Source of the DNA: Moraxellaceae bacterium
Lineage (GTDB): Bacteria; Pseudomonadota; Gammaproteobacteria; Pseudomonadales; Moraxellaceae
DNA: 59,843 nt
Direction: 5' to 3'
Assembly: GCA_029237815.1 (NCBI GenBank)
Contig: JAQZBP010000011.1
Span: 1-59,843 of the forward strand
Shown: positions 15,685 through 23,961 of the stretch, piece by piece
Numbering within the stretch: position 1 is the first letter of the stretch
Layout: every line of letters begins with the position of its first letter
Translations under genes and position numbers: made by a program
Notes under the pieces: generated by a model
The model's database searches: none
Seen by the model: only the letters and a program-made list of their open reading frames with translations
Told to the model about the DNA's origin: nothing

Positions 15685-16725
15685 ATGGCAACCTGGCGCG
15701 ATGTGATGATTCCCGGGGGCAAGCACCCCTGGCATTTCTTCTCGGCTTCTCCCGAGATTCCCACCCTGCAGGTGAGCTCGCGCGCCGCGCCGGCGGAGCG
15801 ACAGCGCGAGCTGCTCGACGGCCTGCTCGCGGAGCAGCCGGTGATCGCCCCGAAATTCCTCTACGACGCGCAAGGCTGCGCGCTGTACTCGGCCATCACG
15901 CAGCTCGAGGAGTACTACCCGGTGCGCACCGAGGCCGCGCTCTTCACGCGCTACCGCGAGGAAATCGCCTCTTACATGCCGCGGCGGTCGCAATGGGTCG
16001 ATCTTGGCTGCAGCGACGGCGGCAAGTCCTGGGCCTGGGTCGAGGCGGTAGGCGCCGCGCGCTACGTCGGTGTCGACATCGCCGAGGAGTGGCTGCAGCT
16101 CGCGCTGCGCGAGGGCCGCCGGCGCTGCCCGGGTGTCGACACGCTCGGCATCGTCGCCGACTTCACCCGTCCGCTCGAGCTGCAGGCGGTGAAGGCGGCG
16201 GCGCGCAAGCTGCCGCCGGTGTTCTTCTATCCCGGCTCCTCCATCGGCAATTTCACGCCGGGCGACACGCTGCATTTCCTGCAGTCCATCCAGCAGCACC
16301 TCGGCGAGCACGGCCAGCTCCTCATCAGCGTCGACGGCCTGCACGAGCCCGAAATGCTGCAGGCCGCCTACGACGACGCCCTCGGCGTCACCGCCGCCTT
16401 CAACCGCAACGTGCTGCGCGTGGTGAACCGCGAGCTCGACGCGACTTTCGATCCGGCGCTGTTCCGCCACCATGCCGTGTTCAACGCCGACGAGAGCCGC
16501 ATCGAGATGTGCCTGGAGGCCCGCGAGACGCACACCGTGCGCCTCGGCCGCCAGCGCCGCCGTTTCTATGCCGGCGACAGCATCGTCACCGAGTACGCCT
16601 ACAAGTACTCGGGCGAGGCCTTCAATGCGCTGCTCGAGGTGGCCGGCTTCGGCAACATCCGTCGCTGGCACAACGCCGATCGCAGCTACCACGTCTTTCT
16701 GGCCGGAGTGAGGAAACTGTCATGA
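15685..16725 (+). CDS. egtD: L-histidine N-alpha-methyltransferase EgtD
   Basis: 346 residues. SAM-dependent trimethylation of histidine to hercynine, first step of ergothioneine synthesis, in the cytosol. Typical marks: PKFLYDAQGCALYSAITQLEEYYPVRTEAALF at the N-terminus, the SAM loop VDLGCSDGGKS, FYPGSSIGNF, LISVDGLHEPEMLQAAYDD and the C-terminal ALLEVAGFGNIRRWHNADRSYHVFL. ATG 15685 follows AAAGGAG. Its stop overlaps the next gene's start (ATGA), and egtB follows, so the operon is egtD-small gene-egtB. No EgtA, EgtC or EgtE is present; the two-gene type of pathway uses cysteine directly. Confidence 0.95.
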   Translation: MATWRDVMIPGGKHPWHFFSASPEIPTLQVSSRAAPAERQRELLDGLLAEQPVIAPKFLYDAQGCALYSAITQLEEYYPVRTEAALFTRYREEIASYMPRRSQWVDLGCSDGGKSWAWVEAVGAARYVGVDIAEEWLQLALREGRRRCPGVDTLGIVADFTRPLELQAVKAAARKLPPVFFYPGSSIGNFTPGDTLHFLQSIQQHLGEHGQLLISVDGLHEPEMLQAAYDDALGVTAAFNRNVLRVVNRELDATFDPALFRHHAVFNADESRIEMCLEARETHTVRLGRQRRRFYAGDSIVTEYAYKYSGEAFNALLEVAGFGNIRRWHNADRSYHVFLAGVRKLS

Positions 16726-16910
16726 CCACTGTCGTCACCGAAATCGCCATGCTGCTCGCCGCGCTCTGCCTGCTCTTCCTGGCGGTGCGCCTGATCCTCA
16801 ATGTCCGTGCACAGTCGCGGCTGCGCACCGAGCCGTTGCGCGTGTCGGCGCGGCGGCGCAGCCCCGGCCTCGGCGAGGCGACGCCGCCCGGCCAGAGGAA
16901 ACGGTCATGA
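16722..16910 (+). CDS. Small single-span membrane protein in the ergothioneine operon
   Basis: 62 residues. One membrane segment (EIAMLLAALCLLFLAVRLIL, residues 7-26) is followed by a positively charged tail rich in Arg (RAQSRLRTEPLRVSARRRS), which predicts a cytosolic C-terminus. It overlaps egtD by 4 nt (ATGA) and egtB by 4 nt (ATGA), and GAGTGAGGAAA lies upstream of its start, so all three should be made together. Family not recognised. It might tether the biosynthetic enzymes to the membrane or help transport, but nothing in the sequence proves this. Confidence 0.7.
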   Translation: MTTVVTEIAMLLAALCLLFLAVRLILNVRAQSRLRTEPLRVSARRRSPGLGEATPPGQRKRS

Positions 16911-18511
16911 GCATCGACAATGCGCTCTGGGTGCAGCAGAACACGCTGCGCCTCGCCTATGTGCAGACGCGCCGCCACACGCTCGACATGGTGCAGGGCC
17001 TGAGCGCGGAGGACTGCCTGCTGCAGTCCATGGAAGAGACGAGCCCGGTGAAGTGGCAGCTCGCGCACACCACCTGGTTTTTCGAGACCTTCGTGCTGGC
17101 GCGCTCGCTGCCCGGCTTCCAGCCTTGCGATCCGGCCTGGCGTGCGCTGTTCAACTCCTATTACCTGAGCCTCGGCGAGCCGTATGCGCGTGCCCGGCGC
17201 GGACTGCTGTCGCGGCCGTCGCTGGCCGAGGTGATGGCCTGGCGCGAGTATGTCGACACGCAGATGCTGGCGCTGTTCGCCTCGCCGCTGGCGCAGGAGA
17301 CGCTGGAGCTCATCGAGCTCGGCATCAACCACGAGGAGCAGCACCAGGAGCTCATCCTCACCGACCTCAAGCACCACTTCTGGTGCAATCCGCTGCGGCC
17401 GGTGTACCGGCCGGCGCCGCCGCCGGAGTCCGACGCGCCGCCCAATACGCCCGGCAGCCTGAACTACCGCGCCTGCGAGGGTGGCCTCACCGAAATCGGC
17501 CATGCCGGCGGCGGCTTCGCCTTCGACAACGAGATGCCCTGTCACCGTGTGTGGCTGCCGCCGTTCGAGATGGCCACGCGCCTCGTCACCAACGGCGAGT
17601 ACCTGGCCTTCATGGTGGACGGCGGCTACGGCCGCGCCGAGCTGTGGCTGGCGGACGGCTGGGAGCGCCGCGTGCGCGAGAACTGGCATGCGCCGCTCTA
17701 CTGGCTGCGCTCTGAAGACCAGTGGTGCCAGTACACCCTGACCGGCCTGCGGCCGTTGCGCCTGCACGAGCCGGTCTGCCACATCAGCTACTACGAGGCT
17801 GACGCGTATGCGCGCTGGGCACGGGCGCGGCTGCCCTCCGAAGCGGAGTGGGAGCATGCCGCCTTCCAGTGGCAGGCGGGCGAGCAGTGGTCGGCCGAGG
17901 AGGCCGCCGCGGCGGAAGAGGCCTACGCAAGCCAGTCGCAGTCGGTGGCCGTGGCGGTCAGCGGCTCCGGGCATTTCACGCGCCTGTCAGGAGCGAGCCC
18001 TGCAGGCGCGGGGGGAATGGCGCCTGGCGCAGAGGCCTCCGCCGCACCGGCACTCTACGCAGCGGCGCCCGGCGCATCGGCGCCCGGCGCAGCGGCGCCC
18101 GGCGCAATCGCACACAACGCAGCGGCGCCCGACTCGGCAGCCGCCAGCGGAGCGCGCGGCGGCGCGCGGGCGGGGGAGGGCGACGACATGACCTGGTCCC
18201 GGGACTTCTTCAGCTTTGCCGATGCGCCGGCGACGCCCGCGCTGCACCCCGAGCCCGCGGCCGCCGGCGACCTGCAGCTCTTCGGCACCGTGTGGCAGTG
18301 GACGCGCAGCGCCTACCTGCCGTATCCGGGCTTTCGCACGCCGCCCGGGCCGGTCGGCGAATACAACGGCAAGTTCATGAGCAACCAGATGGTGTTGCGT
18401 GGCGGCTCCTGCATCACGCCGCGGCGGCATATGCGCCTCACCTATCGCAATTTCTTCGCGCCGCCCTCGCGCTGGCAGTTCAGCGGCCTGCGCCTGGCGC
18501 GCGATCTCTAG
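16907..18511 (+). CDS. egtB: Ergothioneine biosynthesis sulfoxide synthase EgtB
   Basis: 534 residues; usual length is about 430. Residues 10-170 are the DinB-like domain with the iron ligands H54 and H142/H146 (NHEEQHQE). The FGE-sulfatase domain follows (GFAFDNEMPCHRVWLPPFEMATRLVTNGEYLAFM, ARLPSEAEWEHAA) and ends with GKFMSNQMVLRGGSCITPRRHMRLTYRNFF. EgtB joins hercynine to a thiol donor with O2. About 90 residues (338-428) form an Ala/Gly/Pro-rich insertion encoded partly by a 15-bp tandem repeat, placed between the AEWEHAAFQWQ segment and LFGTVWQWTRSAY. Catalytic residues lie outside it. ATG 16907 overlaps the preceding gene. Confidence 0.94.
   Translation: MSIDNALWVQQNTLRLAYVQTRRHTLDMVQGLSAEDCLLQSMEETSPVKWQLAHTTWFFETFVLARSLPGFQPCDPAWRALFNSYYLSLGEPYARARRGLLSRPSLAEVMAWREYVDTQMLALFASPLAQETLELIELGINHEEQHQELILTDLKHHFWCNPLRPVYRPAPPPESDAPPNTPGSLNYRACEGGLTEIGHAGGGFAFDNEMPCHRVWLPPFEMATRLVTNGEYLAFMVDGGYGRAELWLADGWERRVRENWHAPLYWLRSEDQWCQYTLTGLRPLRLHEPVCHISYYEADAYARWARARLPSEAEWEHAAFQWQAGEQWSAEEAAAAEEAYASQSQSVAVAVSGSGHFTRLSGASPAGAGGMAPGAEASAAPALYAAAPGASAPGAAAPGAIAHNAAAPDSAAASGARGGARAGEGDDMTWSRDFFSFADAPATPALHPEPAAAGDLQLFGTVWQWTRSAYLPYPGFRTPPGPVGEYNGKFMSNQMVLRGGSCITPRRHMRLTYRNFFAPPSRWQFSGLRLARDL
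18059..18133 (+). repeat. 15-bp tandem repeat inside egtB
   Basis: Five consecutive units of the GCAGCGGCGCCCGGC type: 18059, 18074, 18089, a diverged one at 18104 and 18119. Because 15 is a multiple of 3, copy-number change keeps the reading frame; each unit adds five residues of the A-A-P-G-A type. Confidence 0.85.
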
Positions 18512-18520
18512 CGGCCCACA

Positions 18521-18546
18521 AAAAAGCCCGCACAGGGCGGGCTTTT
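18521..18546. terminator. Bidirectional intrinsic terminator
   Basis: AAAAGCCCGC / GCGGGCTTTT stem (18522-18531, 18537-18546), 10 nt after the egtB stop and 18 bp before the end of the opposing cyclase gene. With A and T runs on both sides it can serve both strands. Confidence 0.9.
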
Positions 18547-18563
18547 CACCGAATCGGCGGGCC

Positions 18564-19946
18564 TTACACGATGCGCTTGGCCTTCAGCCGTTGCGCCGCC
18601 GACTCCAGCGCCTGGACGATGCGTTCCTTGTCGTAGTTCTTCACCTTGTTGATGTCCATGAGCATGGCGAAGCCGTCCAGCTCGTGCTCGATCCAGGTCT
18701 GGTTCAGGCCGACGTCGGTGCGGAAGTCCACCACCTGCCAGACCTGCACCGGCTCGCCGATACCCTTCAGGCGCACGGTGCCTTTCTCGCGGCACATGAT
18801 CTTGTCGCGCACCAGCAGGTAGGTGTCGTTGGAGATCAGGATCTCGTCGGGCTCGGCGGCGTTCTGCAGGCGCGCGGCGAGGTTGGCGTCGCGGCCGATG
18901 ATGGTGTAGTCCATGCGCGACTCGCAGCCGAAGTTGCCGACATGGCAGTAGCCGGTGGTGATGCCCATGCGCACGTGCAGCGGCATTTCCACGCCCATGC
19001 TCACCCATTTCTGGCGCAGCACCTGCATCATCTTGCGCATGTCGATGGCCATGGAGACGCAGGCCACGGCATCCTCCTTCGCGCCCTTGGTGCCGGGGTC
19101 GCCGAAGAAGATCAGGATGGCGTCGCCGATGAACTTGTCGATGGTGCCGCCGTATTTCAGCGCGATCTTGGCCATGTGCTCGAAGTACACGGACAGGATT
19201 TCCGTCACCGCGTCCGGCGACATCTCGTCCGTCATCACGGTGAAGTCCTTGATGTCGGAGAAGAACACCGAGAGCTTCTTGCGGTTGTTCTGCAGCTTGG
19301 CGTCGCGCTTGCCGGAGAAGATCGACTCCCAGACCTGCGGCGGCAGGTACTTGACCAGCTTGCGCGAAAGCTGGATGGCCTGCTCCTGCTGGTCGAGGAT
19401 CTTGTTCTTGGCGGCCAGCAGGCCGCGCGCCTGTTCGCGGATATAAAAGGCCGACAGGCCCACGAAGAGGGTGAAGCCGCCGATGGCGACCAGCACCAGC
19501 GGCGCCGGCGTGCCTTCGAAGGGGATGGGGGTGAAGCCGAAGACGAGACCGCCCACCAGGCTGCCGAAGAGCATGACGAAGCCGGTCAGCGTCAGCATGA
19601 AGATGTTGCCGAAGGCCATGGCCGAGGTCAGCAGCAGGCCGGCGAAGACCATGGTCGGCACCAGGCTGTAGCCGGCGGCGGCGATGCCGAAGCCGGCGGC
19701 GATGGCGTCGGTCATCATGAGCACGTTCTCGCCCTGCTGCGGGTACTTGTCGCGCAGCCATTCGGCGAGGAAACGCTGGCCCCACGGGATCAGCACCGTG
19801 AGGGGAATGATGATGATGACGTTGGTGTCGTAGAAGCCCGAATACACCCCGGCCGCAAACACGCAGCCGGCCACGATGTAGGCCAGCATGCGCATGTGCT
19901 GGGTGGTGACGCGCGAGCGGTGTTCCTGTTCTTCGTCTAGGGACAT
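18564..19946 (-). CDS. Membrane-anchored class III adenylate/guanylate cyclase
   Basis: 460 residues. Residues about 20-170 hold five to six membrane segments of the MASE type, followed by a coiled linker (KNKILDQQEQAIQLSRKLVKYLPPQVWESIF) and a class III cyclase catalytic domain. Both metal-binding aspartates are visible (VFFSDIKDFT and FIGDAILIFFGDP), with MGITTGYCHVGNFG and DYTIIGRDANLAARLQ further on. It makes cAMP or cGMP at the inner membrane face; the base-specifying residues cannot be assigned by eye. Three GGDEF proteins and a cNMP-binding patatin are encoded elsewhere in the window. Confidence 0.92.
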   Translation of the reverse strand: MSLDEEQEHRSRVTTQHMRMLAYIVAGCVFAAGVYSGFYDTNVIIIIPLTVLIPWGQRFLAEWLRDKYPQQGENVLMMTDAIAAGFGIAAAGYSLVPTMVFAGLLLTSAMAFGNIFMLTLTGFVMLFGSLVGGLVFGFTPIPFEGTPAPLVLVAIGGFTLFVGLSAFYIREQARGLLAAKNKILDQQEQAIQLSRKLVKYLPPQVWESIFSGKRDAKLQNNRKKLSVFFSDIKDFTVMTDEMSPDAVTEILSVYFEHMAKIALKYGGTIDKFIGDAILIFFGDPGTKGAKEDAVACVSMAIDMRKMMQVLRQKWVSMGVEMPLHVRMGITTGYCHVGNFGCESRMDYTIIGRDANLAARLQNAAEPDEILISNDTYLLVRDKIMCREKGTVRLKGIGEPVQVWQVVDFRTDVGLNQTWIEHELDGFAMLMDINKVKNYDKERIVQALESAAQRLKAKRIV

Positions 19947-19980
19947 GTAGGTCTGTCTTACAAGAATGGCCGCTGGAGGG

Positions 19981-20292
19981 TCAGAGCGGAATCTTGCCGG
20001 TGAGCAGGTCCTTGTACATCACAAAATCCGCCCACAGGCTGTAAAAGGGATACCGAAAGGTCGCGGGCCGGTTTTTCTCGAACACGAAGTGGCCCAGCCA
20101 GGCAAAGCCGTAACCGGCCAGGGGCAGGAACCACAGCAGTTCGTAGCGGCCCGTCACCAGGGCGAGCACGGCGATGCCGATCACCAGCGAGGTGCCGGCG
20201 AAATGCAGCCGGCGGCAGGTGCGGTTGGCGTGCTCGTTCAGGTAAAAGGGATAGAACTCGGCGAAGGTCGTGAATTGTTTTTCTTCTGGCAT
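19981..20292 (-). CDS. Mpo1-like (DUF962) membrane protein
   Basis: 103 residues from ATG 20292, placed by GAGAGGA upstream. The N-terminal motif HANRTCRRLHFAGTS and the later GYGFAWLGHFVFEKNRPATFRYPFYSLWADFVMY are the conserved histidine-containing blocks of the DUF962/Mpo1 family. Two membrane helices (LVIGIAVLALVTGRYELLWFLPLAGY). In yeast the family performs alpha-oxidation of 2-hydroxy fatty acids using Fe2+; the bacterial role is not established. It lies just upstream of the cyclase on the same strand (34-bp gap), so the two may be co-transcribed. Confidence 0.85.
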   Translation of the reverse strand: MPEEKQFTTFAEFYPFYLNEHANRTCRRLHFAGTSLVIGIAVLALVTGRYELLWFLPLAGYGFAWLGHFVFEKNRPATFRYPFYSLWADFVMYKDLLTGKIPL

Positions 20293-20513
20293 GACGCCCG
20301 TCCTCTCGATGCGGGAATAGTGTATCCCCCGAATGGGGGGGTCAAGCCGGTGGACCGGTTTTGGTGCACGGCAAGGTGCCTGGCTGAAAACTAGACTGTG
20401 GGGGCGGGTGCCGTAAAGCACACCCGGCCCGGGACCGGGCAAATGCCGGGGGCCGGGCGGGCGGCGGACCATCCAGAGGCAAGGAGGGAGCGGAGCGCTC
20501 CGGGAGGCTGACC

Positions 20514-21401
20514 ATGTTACCGATCAAGACGCTGCTGGTGGTGCTGCTGGATGGCCGCGACGACCAGCCCGCCTGGGCCCAGGCGCAGGCCTGGGCCCAG
20601 GTCATGGGCGCGCACCTCGAGGTGCTGGTGCCGGTGCTGCCCGACGCGCACGCCGCGCTCGAACTCAGCGCGAGCCTGGAGGAGTCCGCCGCCCGCGCCG
20701 CCGAGGCGCGCAGCCGGCCCTGGCTCGACGCGCTGCTGCGCGAGGCCCCGCCCGGCACCGGCCACACCCTGGTCGCCACCCGGCACTGGGCCGAGACCGT
20801 GATCCACGAGATCCGCCGGCTCGAGGCCGACTTCGTCATCGTCGGCGAGTACCCGCCCGCGATCGCGCCGGACATGAAGCCGCTGCTGCGCCAGTTGCCG
20901 GCGCCGCTCTTCATTGCCCGCCGCGCGCAGGTGCCGCGCCGCTTCGCCGCCGCGCTCGGCATCGGCGCCGACGACGCGCCGCACCGCCTCGTCAACCAGG
21001 CCGCGCTCGAGCACCTCGTGCTGCTGGTGCTGAAGTTCCGCGGCGAGGCGCGCGTGCTCTCGGCGCTGCCCAATCCTGTCGAACTCGTGCCGCTCATGGG
21101 CGATGCCTATGCCGCGAGCTATGTGAGCGCCGATCTCGAGGCCGCCTACCGCGAGAACCTGGTGCAGCAGGTGACGAAGTTCGGCCTGGCCGACACCTGC
21201 CTGCGCGTCGCGCCCGGCCGGCCCGATGTGGCGCTGCCGGAGATGGTGAAGACCGAGCACATCGACTGCCTGATCCTGGGCACGGTCTGCCGCACCGGTC
21301 TTGCCGCCTTCTGGCTCGGCAACACCGCCGAGGACGTGATGCCGCGCGTCGACTGCGACCTGCTGCTGCTGCGCCCGCAAGATTATTTCGACCCCACCTG
21401 A
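20514..21401 (+). CDS. Tandem universal stress protein (UspE type)
   Basis: 295 residues with two Usp domains. The first spans about residues 1-140 (IKTLLVVLLDGRDDQ, DFVIVGEYPP) and the second about 150-295 (VLSALPNPVELVPLMGD, DCLILGTVCRTGLAAFWLGNTAEDVM, CDLLLLRP). The second keeps the G-2x-G-9x-G-(S/T)-like nucleotide loop better (GTVCRTGLAAFWLGNTAE). Cytosolic. ATG 20514 follows GGGAGG. A perfect 12-bp repeat GCCTGGGCCCAG at 20571-20600 encodes AWAQ twice. E. coli UspE protects against several stresses; the ligand here is unknown. Confidence 0.88.
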   Translation: MLPIKTLLVVLLDGRDDQPAWAQAQAWAQVMGAHLEVLVPVLPDAHAALELSASLEESAARAAEARSRPWLDALLREAPPGTGHTLVATRHWAETVIHEIRRLEADFVIVGEYPPAIAPDMKPLLRQLPAPLFIARRAQVPRRFAAALGIGADDAPHRLVNQAALEHLVLLVLKFRGEARVLSALPNPVELVPLMGDAYAASYVSADLEAAYRENLVQQVTKFGLADTCLRVAPGRPDVALPEMVKTEHIDCLILGTVCRTGLAAFWLGNTAEDVMPRVDCDLLLLRPQDYFDPT

Positions 21402-21456
21402 CCCGCAGCGGCGCCGTGATCCCCCGCGGTCAGGCGTGGGGCAACCGGTGGCGTCG

Positions 21457-23214
21457 TCAGTCGCTGCCGGGAGACGCCGCGCCATGCGGCGCCAGCAAGG
21501 CCGGCAGCTCCGCCAGCGCGTGGCGATAGCCTTTCTCGATGATCTCCTCCAGCCGCGGCCAGTCGAAGGTCTGGATGCCGCCCACCGGCATGCGCAGGTA
21601 GAGGTCGGCGTTCGCGGCGCGCGCCGCGGTCCCGCTTTCCGATCCCAGCGAGGTCGTGCGGAACAACACGTCCTTCAGGCTCACGCGACGGCCGGCCGCG
21701 TCGGGCCGGTGCACTGCGTCGAAATCCGCGTCCGGCCCCTGCGCCGCGGGCGCGTCGATGGCCCCTTCCATGGAGACGTCGCTGGCCAGCACGAGGCCGC
21801 GTCCCAGCGCCTGCATCACGTCGGTGGGCAGGCTGTTCACCACGGCGCCGTCGCAGAGCAGGCTGCCCTGCCAGGCCACCGGCGGCGCCAGCCCCGGAAT
21901 GCACATGCTGGCGGCGAGCCAGTCGGCCACGCGGCCTTCCGCATGCACCTCGGTGCGCGCATGCGTGAGGTTGGTGGACACGCAGAAGAAGGGCGTGCGC
22001 ATCTGCTCGATGCGCAAGTCGCCGAACACGCCCTGCAAATGGCGGTGGAACTTGCGGCCGGCGATCAGCGCCACTGCCGGCCAGCGGTAGTCGTTGAGCA
22101 GGCGGCGCTGCATGAAGGTGTCGCGCAGCGCGTCGGCGATGCCGGCCACGTCGCGGCCGCTGGCGTGCAGCGCGGCGACGAAGGCGCCCATGCTGGCGCC
22201 GCCGCAGACGTCGACGGGCACGCCGAGTTCCGCCAGCGCCTTCAGCAGCCCCACGTGGGCAAAGCCGCGCGCGCCACCGCCGCCCAGCACGAGGCCGACG
22301 CCGAAGCCGGTGAGCTGGCGCGCCACGCTCGCCAGGTCGCCGGCATGGCCGGGCCGCACGAAGTGATGGCTGTGCGCGCCGATCGCGGCTTTCCAGTGCT
22401 GCACATGCGGGGCGGGAGCGCCGTCGGGCCGCAGCAGCACGAGCGCGCGCGCGGCATGCGGCCCGGCGATGTCGAGCGCATCGAGCAGCGTCGCCGGCGG
22501 AGTCGGCGTGTCGGCCGACGCCACGACCAGCAGGCGGTCGGCCTGGTGCAGCGTGGCGCGGGTCCAGGCGGGCGTGCCGGCCGTGTCGTAGACCACCTGC
22601 GGATGCCGGAACTCCAGCTGGCTCATCCACTCGTGCAGCGCCTCGCCGGCATCGGCGCCGATCTCGCGGCGGGCGCGCGCGAGATCCACGTGCGTGCTGC
22701 GCGGACCGAGCGCGGCCTGCAGCGACCGGGCGAGGGCGGCGCCGTCCACGTCGGACGTGGCGGCCAGCACGGCGAGGGTGCGGATCTTGCGCGCGGCGCG
22801 CAGCCGGGCCGCGCGGTCGGGTTCGCGCATGCGGCTGATGATGACGCGGGTCATGGCCATGAGCGCGGCCGGCTCGGCCATGGCGAAGGCGTGGAAGGCG
22901 GCGCGGCTGAAGGCGAAGAGCAGGCTGGCACGCAGCGCGTGCACGCGGGCGCCGCGGCCTTCGCCGGTGAGCAGGCCGATCTCGCCGATGGGTTCCAGGC
23001 GGCCGATGTCGCCGGCGATGCGGCCGTCGGGGAAGACCGCGCGCAGGCGGCCGGTGGCGACGATATAGAGGGTCTCGGACGGCGTGCCGGACTCGAACAA
23101 AAGCTCGCCGGCCTCCAGGCGCAGCGGCCGCGCCTCGGCGGCGAGCCGGGCCACCGCTTCGGGCTGCAGGCCGGCCGTGAGAGGGCATTCCGCGAGTATC
23201 GTGAGCGCGTCCAT
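21457..23214 (-). CDS. cNMP-binding patatin-like phospholipase (NTE family)
   Basis: 585 residues. Residues 1-130 are a cyclic-nucleotide-binding-like domain (AGELLFESGTPSETLYIVATGRLRAV, GEIGLLTGEGRGARVHALRAS). Residues about 155-280 form a Rossmann-like middle region. Residues about 300-480 are the patatin core: VLGGGGARGFAHVGLL, nucleophile in GASMG and dyad aspartate in CDGAVVNSLP. The layout matches neuropathy-target-esterase-like lysophospholipases. The cyclase encoded 1.5 kb away on the same strand could supply the ligand, although the binding pocket cannot be shown to be functional. ATG 23214 follows AAGAAGGCAGGGA. Confidence 0.92.
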   Translation of the reverse strand: MDALTILAECPLTAGLQPEAVARLAAEARPLRLEAGELLFESGTPSETLYIVATGRLRAVFPDGRIAGDIGRLEPIGEIGLLTGEGRGARVHALRASLLFAFSRAAFHAFAMAEPAALMAMTRVIISRMREPDRAARLRAARKIRTLAVLAATSDVDGAALARSLQAALGPRSTHVDLARARREIGADAGEALHEWMSQLEFRHPQVVYDTAGTPAWTRATLHQADRLLVVASADTPTPPATLLDALDIAGPHAARALVLLRPDGAPAPHVQHWKAAIGAHSHHFVRPGHAGDLASVARQLTGFGVGLVLGGGGARGFAHVGLLKALAELGVPVDVCGGASMGAFVAALHASGRDVAGIADALRDTFMQRRLLNDYRWPAVALIAGRKFHRHLQGVFGDLRIEQMRTPFFCVSTNLTHARTEVHAEGRVADWLAASMCIPGLAPPVAWQGSLLCDGAVVNSLPTDVMQALGRGLVLASDVSMEGAIDAPAAQGPDADFDAVHRPDAAGRRVSLKDVLFRTTSLGSESGTAARAANADLYLRMPVGGIQTFDWPRLEEIIEKGYRHALAELPALLAPHGAASPGSD

Positions 23215-23293
23215 TCCCTGCCTTCTTGTTGTTTTGGCGGCCTGCGGCCGCAGGGAGGCGTGGAGTCAGTGTAGAGGAGCGTCCCGGGTTTTC

Positions 23294-23315
23294 GTAGGTC
23301 GGGATGAGGCCCGAC
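23294..23315 (+). repeat. REP-like palindrome
   Basis: GTAG tetranucleotide followed by GTCGGG, a 6-nt loop and CCCGAC, the format of bacterial REP elements. Only one copy is seen in this window. It lies about 80 bp upstream of the NTE-type gene, inside a 747-bp gap (23215-23961) that otherwise holds only GC-rich sequence and the palindrome at 23748. Confidence 0.55.
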
Positions 23316-23747
23316 GGCCGCGTCGGCGTGGCGGCGCGCTGCCGGGATTCATTCCGCGCTGCAAGCGCAGGGGGCGCCGTCCCGCCGGGGACGGGATACC
23401 GCGCCCGCGGGAGTGTTTCGACTCCCGCTGAGCGGCGCCGTAAGCACACGGCCAGCGCCCTGCGCGATTGCCGTGGCGCAGTTCCGTGCCGCCCAGCGCG
23501 CGTCGCCAGCGTCGCCCGGGCGGCGCAGCGGCAGGTCGCCTGAGCCGCCCGGGTCGGCACGCCTGCGGCGCGTCGGCTATGCTTGCGGACTCCCCCGGCG
23601 ATCCGGCGCCTGCCGTGCTCGCCATCGAGTCCTGTCCGGTTTGCCGTCCGGCGAGGGGCGGGAAGTCGGGCGCCGGTAGCCGTCTCTCTCCCGGCGTCTG
23701 CGCCCCCCGACCGGGCGGCCCCTGCCGCCCCCTCTCCTGATCACTTT

Positions 23748-23764
23748 GGTCAATGCATTTGACC
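23748..23764. promoter_or_regulatory. Palindromic operator-like site upstream of the beta-oxidation genes
   Basis: GGTCAA-TGCAT-TTGACC, perfect 6-bp arms, in an AT-richer patch within GC-rich DNA and about 200 bp before the thiolase start. Overlapping TTGACC could act as a -35 element. The regulator is unknown; it differs from the PsrA and FadR consensus sites as I know them. Confidence 0.45.
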
Positions 23765-23961
23765 GTCCCCGTCATTGTCCGCTTGCAGGCCCCGGCGCAA
23801 GGTACGAGCCTCCCGCCGCCCCCTGGGCCGCCGGAGGGCAGGGCCTCGCGCCCAGCCGGTGACCGCGACCGGTCGTCACCCCGCCGTCCGGGCCCGCCCG
23901 GTCACGGCATGCGATGTCGGGCCAGCGCCCGACCTATAGAAGCTCTCGAAGAGGAACACTC

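Noticed and set aside
18059..18133. Tandem repeats considered as a CRISPR or VNTR between genes
   Set aside because: They lie inside egtB in frame and encode a low-complexity linker.
18399..19940. Plus-strand open frame opposite the cyclase
   Set aside because: It covers a terminator and the antisense of a well-defined class III cyclase; its composition is not protein-like.
23266..23775. 169-codon open frame on the minus strand in the gap before the thiolase gene
   Set aside because: Arg/Gly/Pro-rich, spans the REP-like palindrome and the operator-like site; not protein-like.
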